A stretch of 64,000 nucleotides of DNA from Amycolatopsis taiwanensis DSM 45107 (GCF_000519205.1 NZ_JAFB01000019.1:1-64000); one strand, 5' to 3'; positions 16,873 through 26,458 are shown, counted from the stretch's first letter. Numbers and translations: made by a program. The notes: a model not told the origin generated them from the letters alone.

Positions 16873-17967
16873 TCACGGCTCGCCCGGCCCGGCCGGGCGA
16901 GGTCCCGGGATCGCCGAGGCCAGCAGCCGCACCAGATCCCCGACGTGGGCGAGATTGCGCACCCGCTCGGGCGGCAGGCCGACGTCGAGACAGCGCGCCA
17001 GGAGATCGGCCAGCGTGTGCCCCGGCATGGCGGTTAACGCGTTCTCGAAGGCGATACGGGCAAAGGCGCCTTCGCCCCGGGCGTAAGCGGAGTACCCGAG
17101 CAAGGTGGCGGCTTCGGCCCGTTCCGGTGCCGGCGTTTTGCGGACCAGTTCCAGCCACAGTGCTTCGGCCCGCATGCTCTGCTCGCTGCCGGCGGGCAGA
17201 GCCGCCGCCAGGCAGGCGTCCCGCACCCGCATGTCGGACAAGGCGAGCGCCAGGCGCACCACCTGCTCGTCGGACAGCTCCGGCGGGCCGGTTCGGGCCC
17301 GGGCGAGGGCCTGCCCGACCTCACGGAACGACTCGGCATACGAGTCCTGCTCCGCCCGGTCACCCAAGGCCTCGAGGCGATGCTCCAGCAGCCTTTCCCG
17401 CCGGGCCACCGCGACCGGGTCGTCAGGGTCGAGCAGGCGGGCCATCTGCTCCCGGCTGTCGAAGGTGACGAAACCCCTGCTCGCCAGTGCGGCGGCCACC
17501 GGCGTGGCGGCGTCGTCGGGAAGCACGCCCGCGCAGTCCGGATCGTCGTAACACGACCACGGCGCGCCCGCGCGAATTTCCGGCGTCCAGAACGCGTGCT
17601 CGACCGGTCTGCCGAGCGCGCGGAGCGCGGCGGCGAGCGCGCGGACGAACCGGCTAGCCGGCCGGTCTCCGCGATCCGGTGGATGGCCGGGAGGCCGGCC
17701 CACGATCACGATCGTGGCGGAAGCGATGGGATGCCGGGTGAGGAGGGCGGACAGCGCCGCGGCCGCCTCGTCCTCCCGCTCGGCCGCGGGGAGATCGAGC
17801 CGCAGCACCGGACCCACCGATTTCCCGGCGGCGCCGCCGGAACCGACGAGGACGACCGAGTTCGCGGGCCGGAACCCCAGCAGATGCGGAACCGCGGCGA
17901 TCAGGTGCGCCGGGTCCTTGACGTGGATCGTGATCCCGCCATCGGGCGGGGCAGTCGTGGTGGTCAT
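16873..17967 (-). CDS. DUF4192-family protein
   Basis: The 364-residue protein fits the actinobacterial DUF4192 family: an N-terminal part with HLLGFRPANSVVLVG and LRLDLP, then a helical Ala/Arg-rich part. ATG at 17967 gives MTTTTAPPDGG before the conserved region; longer in-frame reading upstream looks non-coding. The biochemical function is not known. It is convergent with galE, with only 27 bp between their ends. Confidence 0.82.
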   Translation of the reverse strand: MTTTTAPPDGGITIHVKDPAHLIAAVPHLLGFRPANSVVLVGSGGAAGKSVGPVLRLDLPAAEREDEAAAALSALLTRHPIASATIVIVGRPPGHPPDRGDRPASRFVRALAAALRALGRPVEHAFWTPEIRAGAPWSCYDDPDCAGVLPDDAATPVAAALASRGFVTFDSREQMARLLDPDDPVAVARRERLLEHRLEALGDRAEQDSYAESFREVGQALARARTGPPELSDEQVVRLALALSDMRVRDACLAAALPAGSEQSMRAEALWLELVRKTPAPERAEAATLLGYSAYARGEGAFARIAFENALTAMPGHTLADLLARCLDVGLPPERVRNLAHVGDLVRLLASAIPGPRPAGPGEP

Positions 17968-18216
17968 GTCTCCAGCCTGGCGGAGGCGGCGGCCACGTGG
18001 TGGCCCGATCCGAAATCTGTGGACAACCGGGACCACTGTGGACAAATCCGCCTTTTCGATCTTGGTGATGCGTTTTTCGTCGCACCCTTTCGTTAAGGTC
18101 CGCGGCTCCTGCACCCACGGGTGGAGAACGGAATCCACCCATGCGCCGACGCACGAACCGCCCTCTCCCGGCGATCCTGACCATCGCCACGGCAAGTCAC
18201 CCTGGGAGAGAACCTC

Positions 18217-18723
18217 ATGCCCACCACGGACATCCTGCTCTATCTGGCGATCGCGATACTGGTCGTCTGGCGCGTGATAATCCGCCAGTTCCGCGGAAGC
18301 GCCCCCACCGTGCGCGGTCTGACGGTGATCCCCGGCCTCCTCGTCATCGTGGGCGCCGTGAGTTGCGCGCCCCTGCTGCCGAAGGCATCGGGCGCGGAAC
18401 TGGGCCTGCTCGCCACCGACCTGGCCCTGCTGATCGCGTTCGGCGTGGCCCGTGCCGCCAGCACCAGGCTCACCGAACGCAACGGCTATGCCTTCCAGAA
18501 GGGCACCGCGGCAACGCTCGTCCTGTGGCTGGCGACCATCGCCATCCGCGTCGGCGTCGCGCTGGTGGGCGTCCAACTCGGCGTGGCCGGACCACTGACC
18601 TCGGCTTCCCTCCTGCTGTCCATGGGTTTGACCATCGGCACGCAAAACGCCGTCGTCTATCTCCGCGCCCAGCGGCTCGGGCTCCGCATCGCCCCGGACC
18701 GGGCCACACCCGTGCGATCCTGA
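18217..18723 (+). CDS. Small membrane protein (DUF1453-like)
   Basis: A 168-residue protein with four to five predicted membrane segments and short loops. GGGAGAG lies eight bases before the ATG. The general layout resembles DUF1453-type membrane proteins. It lies 5 bp before the histidine kinase, so it may belong to the same unit, perhaps as a sensor accessory or the system's target; that is inference from spacing. Confidence 0.7.
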   Translation: MPTTDILLYLAIAILVVWRVIIRQFRGSAPTVRGLTVIPGLLVIVGAVSCAPLLPKASGAELGLLATDLALLIAFGVARAASTRLTERNGYAFQKGTAATLVLWLATIAIRVGVALVGVQLGVAGPLTSASLLLSMGLTIGTQNAVVYLRAQRLGLRIAPDRATPVRS

Positions 18724-18728
18724 CGGCC

Positions 18729-19844
18729 ATGACCTACCAGCCTCGACGCATCCGGTTCGGCGGCGCGCTGGACTCGCTGCGCTGGCTGCTTCTGAGCGCA
18801 CCACTGTTCACGCTGATCGGGCGCCTCACGCCGTCGACCTGGCCGCTGGTGGTCCTCGGCCTGGTCTCGTCGCTGCCGGTCATCCGGCTTCCTGCTCGAC
18901 CAGGCTGGCTACTCCCCGCCGCGCTGGCCGCGACAGCCACGGCGAGCGCCGCACTGTGGATGTTGATGCCGAGCAACCTGGCCTCGGCGGCCATGTTCGC
19001 CGCTGTTTTCTACGCCGTGCGGTTCCTGTCCGGCCGGCAAGCCACCGCGATCGTGTCGATCGCGGTGGCGGTGATCGGAACGGTGTTCGCGCTGTCGCAA
19101 GAACACGTCCTCGGAACCTTGCTCAACCTCGCGTTGCTCACGGCGGTCGTGCTCGGGGCCGTCCATCGCCATGACCGCCAGGCCCGGGTGGAGCAGACCG
19201 AACTGGCGCTGGCCCGGGCGCAGGCGGTCGCGGAGGAACGCACCGTCGCCGCCGCGCTGGCCGAACGCGCCCGGATCGCCCGGGAGTTGCACGACGTGCT
19301 GGCGCATTCGCTCTCGGGTCTGGCGTTGAACCTGCAGAGCGCCCGGCTCATGCTGCTTCGCGACGGCGCGAGCGAGGAGTCGGTAGGCCAGGTCGAACGC
19401 GCTCAGCGCTTGGCGAACGACGGGATAGCCGAGGCGCGCAAGGCGGTCGCCGCACTGCGCGACGATCCGGTTTCCCTCGACCGCGCGATCGACGACCTGC
19501 TGACCGGATACCGGCTCGACACCAGCGCCCCCGCGAAACTCGCCATCCAGGGAAGCCCACGCGAGATCGGCACGGCGGCCGGCGCCACCGTGCTCCGCGC
19601 GGTGCAGGAATCCCTTACCAATACTCGAAAACACGCGCCGGGCGCACCGGTGGAGGTCACCCTGACCTATTCCCGGGCGCTGGTGGAGGTGACGGTGCTC
19701 GACCACCAGAACGGACCGGTGCCCAAAGGCACGGCGGGCTACGGTTTACGGGGCATGCGGGAACGGGCCGAACTGCTCGGCGGCAGCCTCTCGACCGGCC
19801 CCGGGGAGGATGGATGGCGGGTACACCTGACGGTTCCGGCGTGA
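18729..19844 (+). CDS. NarL/DesK-type sensor histidine kinase
   Basis: A 371-residue kinase with about five N-terminal membrane segments (to about residue 150), a coiled linker, and a HisKA_3 dimerisation helix with the phospho-acceptor in ARELHDVLAHSLSGLALNL. The ATP-binding domain shows ESLTNTRKHAPGA as N-box and YGLRGMRERAE as G-box. Cognate partner is the response regulator that overlaps its 3' end. The signal is unknown; a membrane-integral sensor without a large extracellular loop is typical of cell-envelope or lipid-sensing kinases. Its output appears broken because the regulator gene contains a stop codon. Confidence 0.9.
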   Translation: MTYQPRRIRFGGALDSLRWLLLSAPLFTLIGRLTPSTWPLVVLGLVSSLPVIRLPARPGWLLPAALAATATASAALWMLMPSNLASAAMFAAVFYAVRFLSGRQATAIVSIAVAVIGTVFALSQEHVLGTLLNLALLTAVVLGAVHRHDRQARVEQTELALARAQAVAEERTVAAALAERARIARELHDVLAHSLSGLALNLQSARLMLLRDGASEESVGQVERAQRLANDGIAEARKAVAALRDDPVSLDRAIDDLLTGYRLDTSAPAKLAIQGSPREIGTAAGATVLRAVQESLTNTRKHAPGAPVEVTLTYSRALVEVTVLDHQNGPVPKGTAGYGLRGMRERAELLGGSLSTGPGEDGWRVHLTVPA

Positions 19845-20227
19845 CGTTGCGCGTGGTGCTGGCCGACGACCAGGCCGTGGTCCGCGAGGGCCTGGTCACG
19901 CTGCTCGGCCTGCTCCCCGGGATCGAGGTGGCCGGCGCGGCCGCGGACGGCGAGGAGGCGATCGCACTGGTGGCCGAGCACCGGCCGGACGTGCTGCTGG
20001 TCGACCTTCGGATGCCGCGCTGCGACGGGGTCGAAGCCACCGAGAGAGTCCGCGCCACGCATCCCGGCACGGCGGTCGTGGTCCTGACCACCTACGCCGA
20101 CGACGAATCGCTGCTGACCGCGCTTCAGGCGGGCGCGCGGGGCTTTCTCACCAAGGACGCCGACGCCGAGACGATCGTGCGGGCGTTGCACTCAGCGGCC
20201 AGCGGTTTGTCCACAGTGGATGGTTAG
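19814..20227 (+). CDS. Response regulator, receiver domain part (ends at an in-frame amber codon)
   Basis: This reading frame encodes a complete receiver domain: acidic pair in LADDQAVVREG, phospho-acceptor Asp in LLVDLRMPRCDG, Thr in VLTTYADD and Lys in GFLTKDA. It ends at TAG 20225-20227 right after the domain, at the interdomain linker. The same frame continues without another stop into a LuxR-type DNA-binding domain. Starts at ATG 19814 or GTG 19841 (GTGA overlap with the kinase) are both possible. I read it as a NarL-family regulator split by one nonsense codon; a sequencing error or real two-piece protein cannot be excluded. Confidence 0.8.
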   Translation: MAGTPDGSGVTLRVVLADDQAVVREGLVTLLGLLPGIEVAGAAADGEEAIALVAEHRPDVLLVDLRMPRCDGVEATERVRATHPGTAVVVLTTYADDESLLTALQAGARGFLTKDADAETIVRALHSAASGLSTVDG

Positions 20228-20488
20228 TTGCAGCGGCGGCTGGTGGAGGCGGCGAGCCGATCCCGGCCTCACGCGCGCTCACCGGGGACCGAGGGACTCA
20301 CCGCGCGGGAGACCGATGTGCTGCGCCTGATCGCCGGCGGGCTGTCCAACGGCGAGATCGCCCGCGACCTGGGGGTCAGCGAAGCCACCGTCAAGACCCA
20401 CATCAACCACCTGTTCGCCAAGGCGGGACTGCGTGACCGCGCCCAGGCCGTCGCCTTCGCCTACCGGACCGGACTGGTCCAGCACTGA
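20228..20488 (+). CDS. Response regulator, LuxR-type DNA-binding part (downstream of the amber codon)
   Basis: This frame follows the amber codon directly, beginning with TTG. It encodes a linker ([12 protein letters not shown]) and a full LuxR/NarL helix-turn-helix ([35 protein letters not shown] cut here into its known helices). No ribosome site is seen at the TTG, so independent translation is doubtful. As a free HTH domain it would bind DNA without phosphorylation control. Probably the C-terminal half of a disrupted NarL-family regulator. Confidence 0.75.
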   Translation: MQRRLVEAASRSRPHARSPGTEGLTARETDVLRLIAGGLSNGEIARDLGVSEATVKTHINHLFAKAGLRDRAQAVAFAYRTGLVQH

Positions 20489-20639
20489 TTTAAACTCCCT
20501 TCCCGATGAGCAAGCTGTGTTGTTCAAAACGCGCGATCGGCGTCTACGGATCGGCGAGCCAGTCCGGCGGCCCGCAGCCGCGTTCGCGGGGCCTTCGGCG
20601 GCGCGTCTTCCACTCACCGAAACTGAACACGGACTTTGC

Positions 20640-21707
20640 ATGACCCTCAAGCTCCAGCAGCGGGTAGTCGCGGCCGCGGAAGCGGCGCTGGCCCGGCAAC
20701 ACTATGTCGCCCCGGTCGAGGTGCTCACCGCGCTGGGCTGGCTGGCCACGGCCAACGTCGAGGACTGGCGCCGCGGCCGGTTCACTCCCCTGGCCCGGAT
20801 CATGCAGGTCGACGAGGCGAAGCTCCGATCCGCCGTCGGCCTTCTCCGCGACTGGGCGGAAGGCCGTGGGCTGACCCCGAGCGAGATCCCTTACGTAGCG
20901 GGCACGCGCGACCGCCGGCCACTGGTCTTCGCCGACGAGGGCAACGAAACGGTCGAACGCGCGTTTCGCACGCACTGGGTTTCGCCGAAGCTGTCGGAAA
21001 AGAAGCGGGAACAGCTCGAAGCACGCCAGGCCAAGGCGCCGGATCTGGCCGTCATCTCACCAATCAACGACTGGACGTGCGCGACCTGCGGCAGCCCGGA
21101 GCAGGCGGGCGAATTCCTGTTCATGGAGGACGACCAGCCGCTGTGCCTGTCCTGCGCCGACTTCGATCACCTGGTGTTCCTGCCATCCGGCAACGCGGCG
21201 CTGTCTCGTCGCGCGAAGCAGGAAAGCACCCTGTCGGTTCTCGTCATCAGGCTCAACCAGCGCCGCAAACGCTACGAGCGGCAAGGCATCCTGGTCGAAG
21301 AGACGGCGCTGGAACGAGCCGAACGGCAGTGTCTGGCCGACGAGGACGTGCGCGCCCGGCGGCGTGAGCGCGACGCGCAGCGGCGCGCCGCGCAGGACGT
21401 CGAGTTCCAGGCCGCGATGGCGGCGGAGATCCGCCGCCTGTTCCCGGGCTGCCCGGCCGATCGCGCGCAGGCCATCGCCGAACACGCCGGAACCCGTGGT
21501 AGCGGGCGGGTGGGCCGCTCGGCGGCCGGGCGGGCCCTGGACGAGGGCGCGGTACGGCTCGCCGTGATCGCCTCGGTCCGGCATCTGGACACCGCCTATG
21601 ACGATCTGCTGATGTCCGGGGTCCCCCGGGCGCTGGCCCGTGAGCGGATCCGTGCCGACCTCGACCGGGTCCTCGCCCGCTGGGAGGGGCACCCGGCCGG
21701 TCGCTAG
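20640..21707 (+). CDS. DUF2293-domain protein
   Basis: The 355-residue protein ends in a DUF2293 region (about 275-350: RRLFPGCPADRAQAIAEHA, then GRVGRSAAGR). In the middle are two CxxC pairs (CATCG and CLSC), likely a zinc site. The function is unknown. ATG at 20640 is favoured because the longer in-frame reading begins inside the preceding response-regulator frame. No obvious operon partner. Confidence 0.78.
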   Translation: MTLKLQQRVVAAAEAALARQHYVAPVEVLTALGWLATANVEDWRRGRFTPLARIMQVDEAKLRSAVGLLRDWAEGRGLTPSEIPYVAGTRDRRPLVFADEGNETVERAFRTHWVSPKLSEKKREQLEARQAKAPDLAVISPINDWTCATCGSPEQAGEFLFMEDDQPLCLSCADFDHLVFLPSGNAALSRRAKQESTLSVLVIRLNQRRKRYERQGILVEETALERAERQCLADEDVRARRRERDAQRRAAQDVEFQAAMAAEIRRLFPGCPADRAQAIAEHAGTRGSGRVGRSAAGRALDEGAVRLAVIASVRHLDTAYDDLLMSGVPRALARERIRADLDRVLARWEGHPAGR

Positions 21708-21783
21708 GTGGTGTTCAAAGCGGTGGAGCCGCTGGCGGTGGGCCGTCCGCTTGCACCGCTACGCAAACCCTTCAGAGCAGTCT

Positions 21784-22212
21784 CTAACCGCGAGAGATGT
21801 AGGCGGCCAGGTGCTCGTGGGTCTCCTCCAGCTCTTCCATCCGGGTCTTGACCACGTCACCGATGCTGACCACCCCGGCGAGCCTTCCCCGTTCGAGGAC
21901 CGGGACGTGCCGCACCCGGTGCCGGGTCATCAAAACGCTGAGATCGTCGACCGAGTCACGCGGAGTGCACGTCACCACCGCGGTGGTCATGATTTCCGAG
22001 ACCGGGCGGGCGAGCAGTCCGGCGCCTCGCTCGTGGAGCTTTCGCACGACGTCGCGCTCGGACACCATCCCGGCGAGCCCGTTCGGCCCGACCACCACCA
22101 TGGCGCCGATGTTGTGTTCGGCGAGACCGGCGAGCAGCTCCGTCACCGTCGTTTCCGGTGTGACGGTGGCGACCGCCGAGCCCTTGTTCCGTAACACGTC
22201 CGCGATTCGCAT
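21784..22212 (-). CDS. CBS-domain pair protein
   Basis: A stand-alone protein of 142 residues made of two CBS domains (about 7-60 and 75-130), with the recurrent GMVSERDVVRKL and GVVSIGDVVK motifs. Such proteins bind adenosyl nucleotides and regulate partners; no enzymatic domain is present. GGGAGGT precedes the ATG. A homologue often belongs to stress or dormancy regulons in mycobacteria, but nothing here proves that. Confidence 0.88.
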   Translation of the reverse strand: MRIADVLRNKGSAVATVTPETTVTELLAGLAEHNIGAMVVVGPNGLAGMVSERDVVRKLHERGAGLLARPVSEIMTTAVVTCTPRDSVDDLSVLMTRHRVRHVPVLERGRLAGVVSIGDVVKTRMEELEETHEHLAAYISRG

Positions 22213-22309
22213 CGAGACCTCCCGGGTCGAGTGATCCAGTTCACATCAGGCTACGGCCAACCGGCCGATGACGAAAGCCGCGAGGCGCGCGAACGGGCAC
22301 ATAATGCAA

Positions 22310-23719
22310 TCATGAAATCACTTCACGCAGCTTCCGCAAGCCGGGCTCGATGCGGTCGAGCGGTATGGCGCCGTATCCGAAGATCAGTCCTTGCATCACC
22401 CCGTGGGGCTCGCCGAAGCCGTCCAGCGAGTACAACCACACGCCCGCCCGCCTCGCGGCACTCACCATCGGCTGCGCCGGTTTCGCGGTAAAAGCGCTCA
22501 CGTGCAGCCCGGCGGAGGAGGGCACGGGCGTGAGTACGTCCGCGAAATCCCGCCGTACGATCCGGTCGACCTCCTCCTTGCGGAGCTGGTACTCGCGACG
22601 AAGCCTCCGCACGTGCCGCGCGAATCCGCCTTCCGCGAAAAAGGACGCCAGCGCCGCCTGGCCGAAGCTGCCGGAGTGCCAATCCGTGAGACTCTTCGCC
22701 TTCTCCAGGGCCTCCCGCAGACTCGGTGGCGCAACCAGGAAGCCCAGGCGCAGACCCGGCAGCAGCACCTTCGAAAAAGATCCGATGTAGACGACACGAC
22801 CGCCGGAATCCAGGCTGTGCAAGGGTTCCAGAGGACGCCCGGTGAACCGGAACTCGGTGTCGTAGTCGTCTTCCAGTATCGCGGCGCCGTGCGTCTCGGC
22901 CCACGCGATCAGGTCGAGCCTGCGCCGCAGCGACATCGCGACACCGAGCGGGAACTGGTGGGACGGCGTGACGTGCACGGCCCGGCAGTCCGCGGGAATC
23001 TCCTCGACGACGATGCCCTCCTCGTCGACCGGAACGCCGACGGGCCGCACGCCGAGCGCGGCGAACAGGTGACGGGGCGGTGGGTACCCGGGGTTCTCGA
23101 CGGCGACCCGGTCCCCCGGCCTGAGCAGCACCCGCGCGAGAAGATCCACGGCCTGCTGCGAGCCGCTGGTCACCAGCACGTCGTCCGGCCTCGCCCGCAC
23201 GTTCCGGGAAAGGCCGACGTGTCGCGCGATCTCCGCCCGCAACGCCGGAAACCCACGCGGATCACCGTAGGTCAAGACGTCGGGCCGCGAATGCCGCACC
23301 TGCTGGGTCAGCAGGCGCCGCCAGATCTGGAACGGGAACAGCCCGACGTCCGGCACGCCCACCCGGAAGTCGTAGTCCGGTCGCTGATGAAACGGCCCCG
23401 GCGGCTTGGGTATCGCCGACCAGACGTCGATGGGCTCCAGTGAAGTCACGTCGTCGTCACGTGGCTCGCGGGTCATCGCCGAACCGGCTCGCACGAACGT
23501 TCCCGCACCCACCCTGGGCTCCAGGAACCCTTCCGCGGTCAAGCGGTCGTAGGCCGCGCCGACCGTGTTCCGGGAGACCGCCAGCCTTCGCGCCAGTTCC
23601 CGCGTCGGCGGCAACGCCTCGCCCGGCCGGAGCCGCCCGTCCAGGATCGCCGCCCGGATCTGGTGGTAGATCTCGTCCCGCCGGCCGCGACCGCTCCCGA
23701 TGTCGATGTGGATCTCCAC
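22310..23719 (-). CDS. MocR/PdxR-type regulator: GntR HTH fused to aminotransferase-like domain
   Basis: The 469-residue protein has an N-terminal winged helix (LPPTRELARRLAVSRNTVGAAYDRL, helices at about 10-75) and a fold-type I aminotransferase domain. The latter has the PLP lysine in IGSFSKVLLPGLRLG and an Asp in EDDYDTEFR. MocR regulators use PLP and an effector to control genes for vitamin B6 or amine metabolism and themselves. It is divergent from the DinB-type gene; the 89-bp gap holds two similar repeats that could be its operator. The start is GTG. Confidence 0.9.
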   Translation of the reverse strand: MEIHIDIGSGRGRRDEIYHQIRAAILDGRLRPGEALPPTRELARRLAVSRNTVGAAYDRLTAEGFLEPRVGAGTFVRAGSAMTREPRDDDVTSLEPIDVWSAIPKPPGPFHQRPDYDFRVGVPDVGLFPFQIWRRLLTQQVRHSRPDVLTYGDPRGFPALRAEIARHVGLSRNVRARPDDVLVTSGSQQAVDLLARVLLRPGDRVAVENPGYPPPRHLFAALGVRPVGVPVDEEGIVVEEIPADCRAVHVTPSHQFPLGVAMSLRRRLDLIAWAETHGAAILEDDYDTEFRFTGRPLEPLHSLDSGGRVVYIGSFSKVLLPGLRLGFLVAPPSLREALEKAKSLTDWHSGSFGQAALASFFAEGGFARHVRRLRREYQLRKEEVDRIVRRDFADVLTPVPSSAGLHVSAFTAKPAQPMVSAARRAGVWLYSLDGFGEPHGVMQGLIFGYGAIPLDRIEPGLRKLREVIS

Positions 23720-23732
23720 GCGGCGAGCTTAC

Positions 23733-23772
23733 GGCCGAAATCGGCCCAATGGTGAAGGCCGGATTTTGGCCC
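23733..23772. promoter_or_regulatory. Candidate MocR operator: two related repeats in divergent promoter
   Basis: GGCCGAAATCGGCCC (from 23733) and GGCCGGATTTTGGCCC (from 23757) are 24 bp apart. The first is also an inverted repeat (GGCCGA-AA-TCGGCC). Paired direct repeats in the divergent promoter are typical MocR targets. The two units lie between 23719 and 23809, the starts of the two genes. Confidence 0.5.
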
Positions 23773-23808
23773 TTCGATGGGACCGCTCCGCCTCGTAGCA
23801 TCGGCGAC

Positions 23809-24381
23809 ATGGACGTTCGTGAACTGGACCGGCGCGCCCTGGCCGCCCTTGATGAGATCGTGCGCGACCTGCGCCCGGAGGACCTGACCCGCCGCACCCC
23901 GTGCGAGGGCTGGGATCTTGCCGATTTGCTGCGACACCAGGTCAGCGAAAACCACGGCTTCGCCATCGCGCTCCGCAAGGGCTCGGCGCCGGACTGGCAC
24001 AGCGGAACGCTGGGCGAGGACGCCTACCGGAGCTATGCCGCCTCGGTCGAGGAGTATCTGAACGCGCTGGACGACGACGGCCTGCTCGACCGGCAGGTCA
24101 CCGTGGGCGAGTTCGGCGCCTTCCCCGGCCACGTCGCGGTCAGCATGCATCTGGTCGATTCGGTCGCGCACGGCTGGGACATCGCCAAGTCTCTCGGCCG
24201 CCCGTTCGAGCCCGATTCCGAAGCACTGCAAGCCGCCCTGCGGATCGCGGAACAGATCCCGGCCGATCCCGAGTTCCGTCTGGAGCGGGGCACCTTCGGG
24301 GCCGTCGTGGAAGTCGGCGCGGAGGCGTCCGAACTCGACCGGTTCGTCGCCCTCCTCGGCCGGTCACCAGACTGGCGGTGA
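23809..24381 (+). CDS. DinB / mycothiol-dependent maleylpyruvate-isomerase-fold protein
   Basis: A 190-residue protein of the DinB-like fold (TIGR03086 type). It has the motif TPCEGWDLADLLRHQV near the N-terminus and SMHLVDSVAHGWDIAKSLG in the middle, whose His residues form the metal site. Members are thiol-dependent (mycothiol) isomerases or transferases; the substrate is unknown. ATG at 23809 is chosen since upstream in-frame sequence belongs to the regulator's promoter. It is the likely target of the divergent MocR protein. Confidence 0.8.
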   Translation: MDVRELDRRALAALDEIVRDLRPEDLTRRTPCEGWDLADLLRHQVSENHGFAIALRKGSAPDWHSGTLGEDAYRSYAASVEEYLNALDDDGLLDRQVTVGEFGAFPGHVAVSMHLVDSVAHGWDIAKSLGRPFEPDSEALQAALRIAEQIPADPEFRLERGTFGAVVEVGAEASELDRFVALLGRSPDWR

Positions 24382-24433
24382 CGTGGCCTGAAGCAGGAGC
24401 CAGGGCGATGAACGAACTGGCAGACTGGCGGGC

Positions 24434-26458
24434 ATGGCAGACGAAGACCCGTACCTGTGGCTGGAAGATGTGACCGGCGAGCGGGCGCTGACCTGGGTCC
24501 GCGCCCGCAACGCCGAGACCGTCGGGGAGCTGACCGGCGGCGAGCGGTTCGAGCGGTTGCGCGCGGAACTCCGTGAAGTGCTCGACGCCGACGACCGCAT
24601 CCCCTACGTCCGCAGGCGCGGCGAGTTCTTCTACAACTTCTGGCAGGACGCCCAGCACCCGCGCGGGCTGTGGCGGCGCACCACGCTGGAGGAATACCGC
24701 ACGGAGCGGCCCGAGTGGGAGATCCTGCTCGACCTGGACGCGCTGGCCGAGGCCGAGGGCGAGAACTGGGTGTGGCAGGGCGCGACCGTGCTGCGCCCGG
24801 AGTACCGCTGGGCGTTGGTCGAGCTCTCCCGGGGTGGCGCGGACGCGACCGTGGTCCGCGAGTTCGACGTGGACCGGCACGCCTTCGTCGAGGACGGCTT
24901 CCGGTTGCCCGAGGCCAAGAGCCGGGTCGGCTGGATCGACCAGGACCGGATCTACGTCGGCACCGACTTCGGCGCGGGTTCGCTGACCGCGTCGGGCTAT
25001 CCGCGGGTGATCAAACAGTGGCGGCGGGGCACCCCGTTGAGCGAAGCGACCACGGTGTACGAGGGCAAGCCCGACGACGTGTCCGTGTACGCCTACCACG
25101 ATCCGACCCCGGGCTACGAACGGGACTTCGTCGGCCGGTCCATGGACTTCTACCGGTCGGAGGAGTTCCTGCGCACGCCCGACCGGCTGGTCCGGATCGA
25201 TGTGCCCGAGGACGCGCCGACCTCCGTCCACCGGGAGTGGCTGCTCATCCGCACCCGCTCGCCGTGGACGGTGGCCGGCACCGAGTACCCGGCCGGGACC
25301 CTGCTCGCCGCGAACTTCGATGCCTACCTCGCCGGGGAGCGCGACCTGACGGTGCTCTTCGAACCCGACGACCGCACGTCGCTGGAGTCCTACACGTGGA
25401 CTCTCGACCATCTACTGCTGACCACGCTCTCCGACGTGCGCACCGAACTGCACGTGCTCACGCCCGGCGAGGACGGCTGGAGACGCGAACCGCTCGCCGG
25501 AGTGCCGGCGATGAGCACGGGCGACGTGGTCGACACCGACCCGTATGACAGCAACGAGTACATGCTGGACACCAGTGGCTTCACTGAGCCCTCCACGCTG
25601 GTCTACGGTCACGTCGGCGGCGAAACGGAGACGCTCAAGCGCGCCCCGGCCCGGTTCGACAGCGAAGGCATGTCGGTCGACCAGTACTTCGCGACTTCCG
25701 CCGACGGCACCAGGATCCCGTATTTCGTGGTGCGCCCACAAGACGGGCAGGGACCGGCCCTGCTCAACGGTTACGGTGGTTTCGAGATCTCCCTGACGCC
25801 CGGGTACAGCGGGGTGATCGGACGGGGCTGGCTCGCCCGCGGCGGCACGTATGTGGTCGCGAACATCCGCGGCGGCGGGGAGTACGGGCCGGGCTGGCAC
25901 ACCCAGGCGGTCAAGGAGAACCGGCACCTCGTGTTCGAGGACTTCGCCGCGGTCGCCGGCGATCTCGTCGACCGCGGGATCACCACCCCGGAACGGCTCG
26001 GCATCCAGGGCGGCAGCAACGGCGGGTTGCTGATGGGCGTCATGCTCACCCGCTATCCCGAACTGTTCGGCGCCATCGTCAGCCAGGTCCCGCTGCTCGA
26101 CATGGCCCGCTACCACCTGCTGCTCGCCGGGGCGTCGTGGGTCGCCGAATACGGCGACCCCGATGACCCCGCGGAATGGGCCTACCTGAGCCGGTACTCG
26201 CCGTACCAGAACGTCCACAGTGGACGCAATTATCCGCCCGCACTGTTCCTCACGTCCACCCGGGACGACCGGGTGCATCCGGGGCACGCGCGGAAGATGG
26301 TGGCACGGATGCTGGAACAGGGCCACGACGTGCGCTACCACGAGAACATCGAGGGCGGCCACGGGGCGGCGGCCGACAACGAGCAGCTCGCCTACAAGTG
26401 GGCGCTGGTGTTCGAGTTCCTCTGGACCACGCTCAGCGGCGCGGCTCCTGCCCGCTGA
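24434..26458 (+). CDS. Prolyl-oligopeptidase-family (S9) serine peptidase
   Basis: A 674-residue S9A-type peptidase. An N-terminal seven-bladed propeller region (about 60-390) precedes an alpha/beta hydrolase domain. The catalytic Ser is in GGSNGG, the Asp in TRDDRVHPGH and the His in EGGHG. No signal peptide is seen, so it is probably cytoplasmic, cleaving short proline-containing peptides. It follows the DinB-type gene after 52 bp. Its 3' end overlaps the antisense SDR remnant by 26 bp. Confidence 0.9.
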   Translation: MADEDPYLWLEDVTGERALTWVRARNAETVGELTGGERFERLRAELREVLDADDRIPYVRRRGEFFYNFWQDAQHPRGLWRRTTLEEYRTERPEWEILLDLDALAEAEGENWVWQGATVLRPEYRWALVELSRGGADATVVREFDVDRHAFVEDGFRLPEAKSRVGWIDQDRIYVGTDFGAGSLTASGYPRVIKQWRRGTPLSEATTVYEGKPDDVSVYAYHDPTPGYERDFVGRSMDFYRSEEFLRTPDRLVRIDVPEDAPTSVHREWLLIRTRSPWTVAGTEYPAGTLLAANFDAYLAGERDLTVLFEPDDRTSLESYTWTLDHLLLTTLSDVRTELHVLTPGEDGWRREPLAGVPAMSTGDVVDTDPYDSNEYMLDTSGFTEPSTLVYGHVGGETETLKRAPARFDSEGMSVDQYFATSADGTRIPYFVVRPQDGQGPALLNGYGGFEISLTPGYSGVIGRGWLARGGTYVVANIRGGGEYGPGWHTQAVKENRHLVFEDFAAVAGDLVDRGITTPERLGIQGGSNGGLLMGVMLTRYPELFGAIVSQVPLLDMARYHLLLAGASWVAEYGDPDDPAEWAYLSRYSPYQNVHSGRNYPPALFLTSTRDDRVHPGHARKMVARMLEQGHDVRYHENIEGGHGAAADNEQLAYKWALVFEFLWTTLSGAAPAR

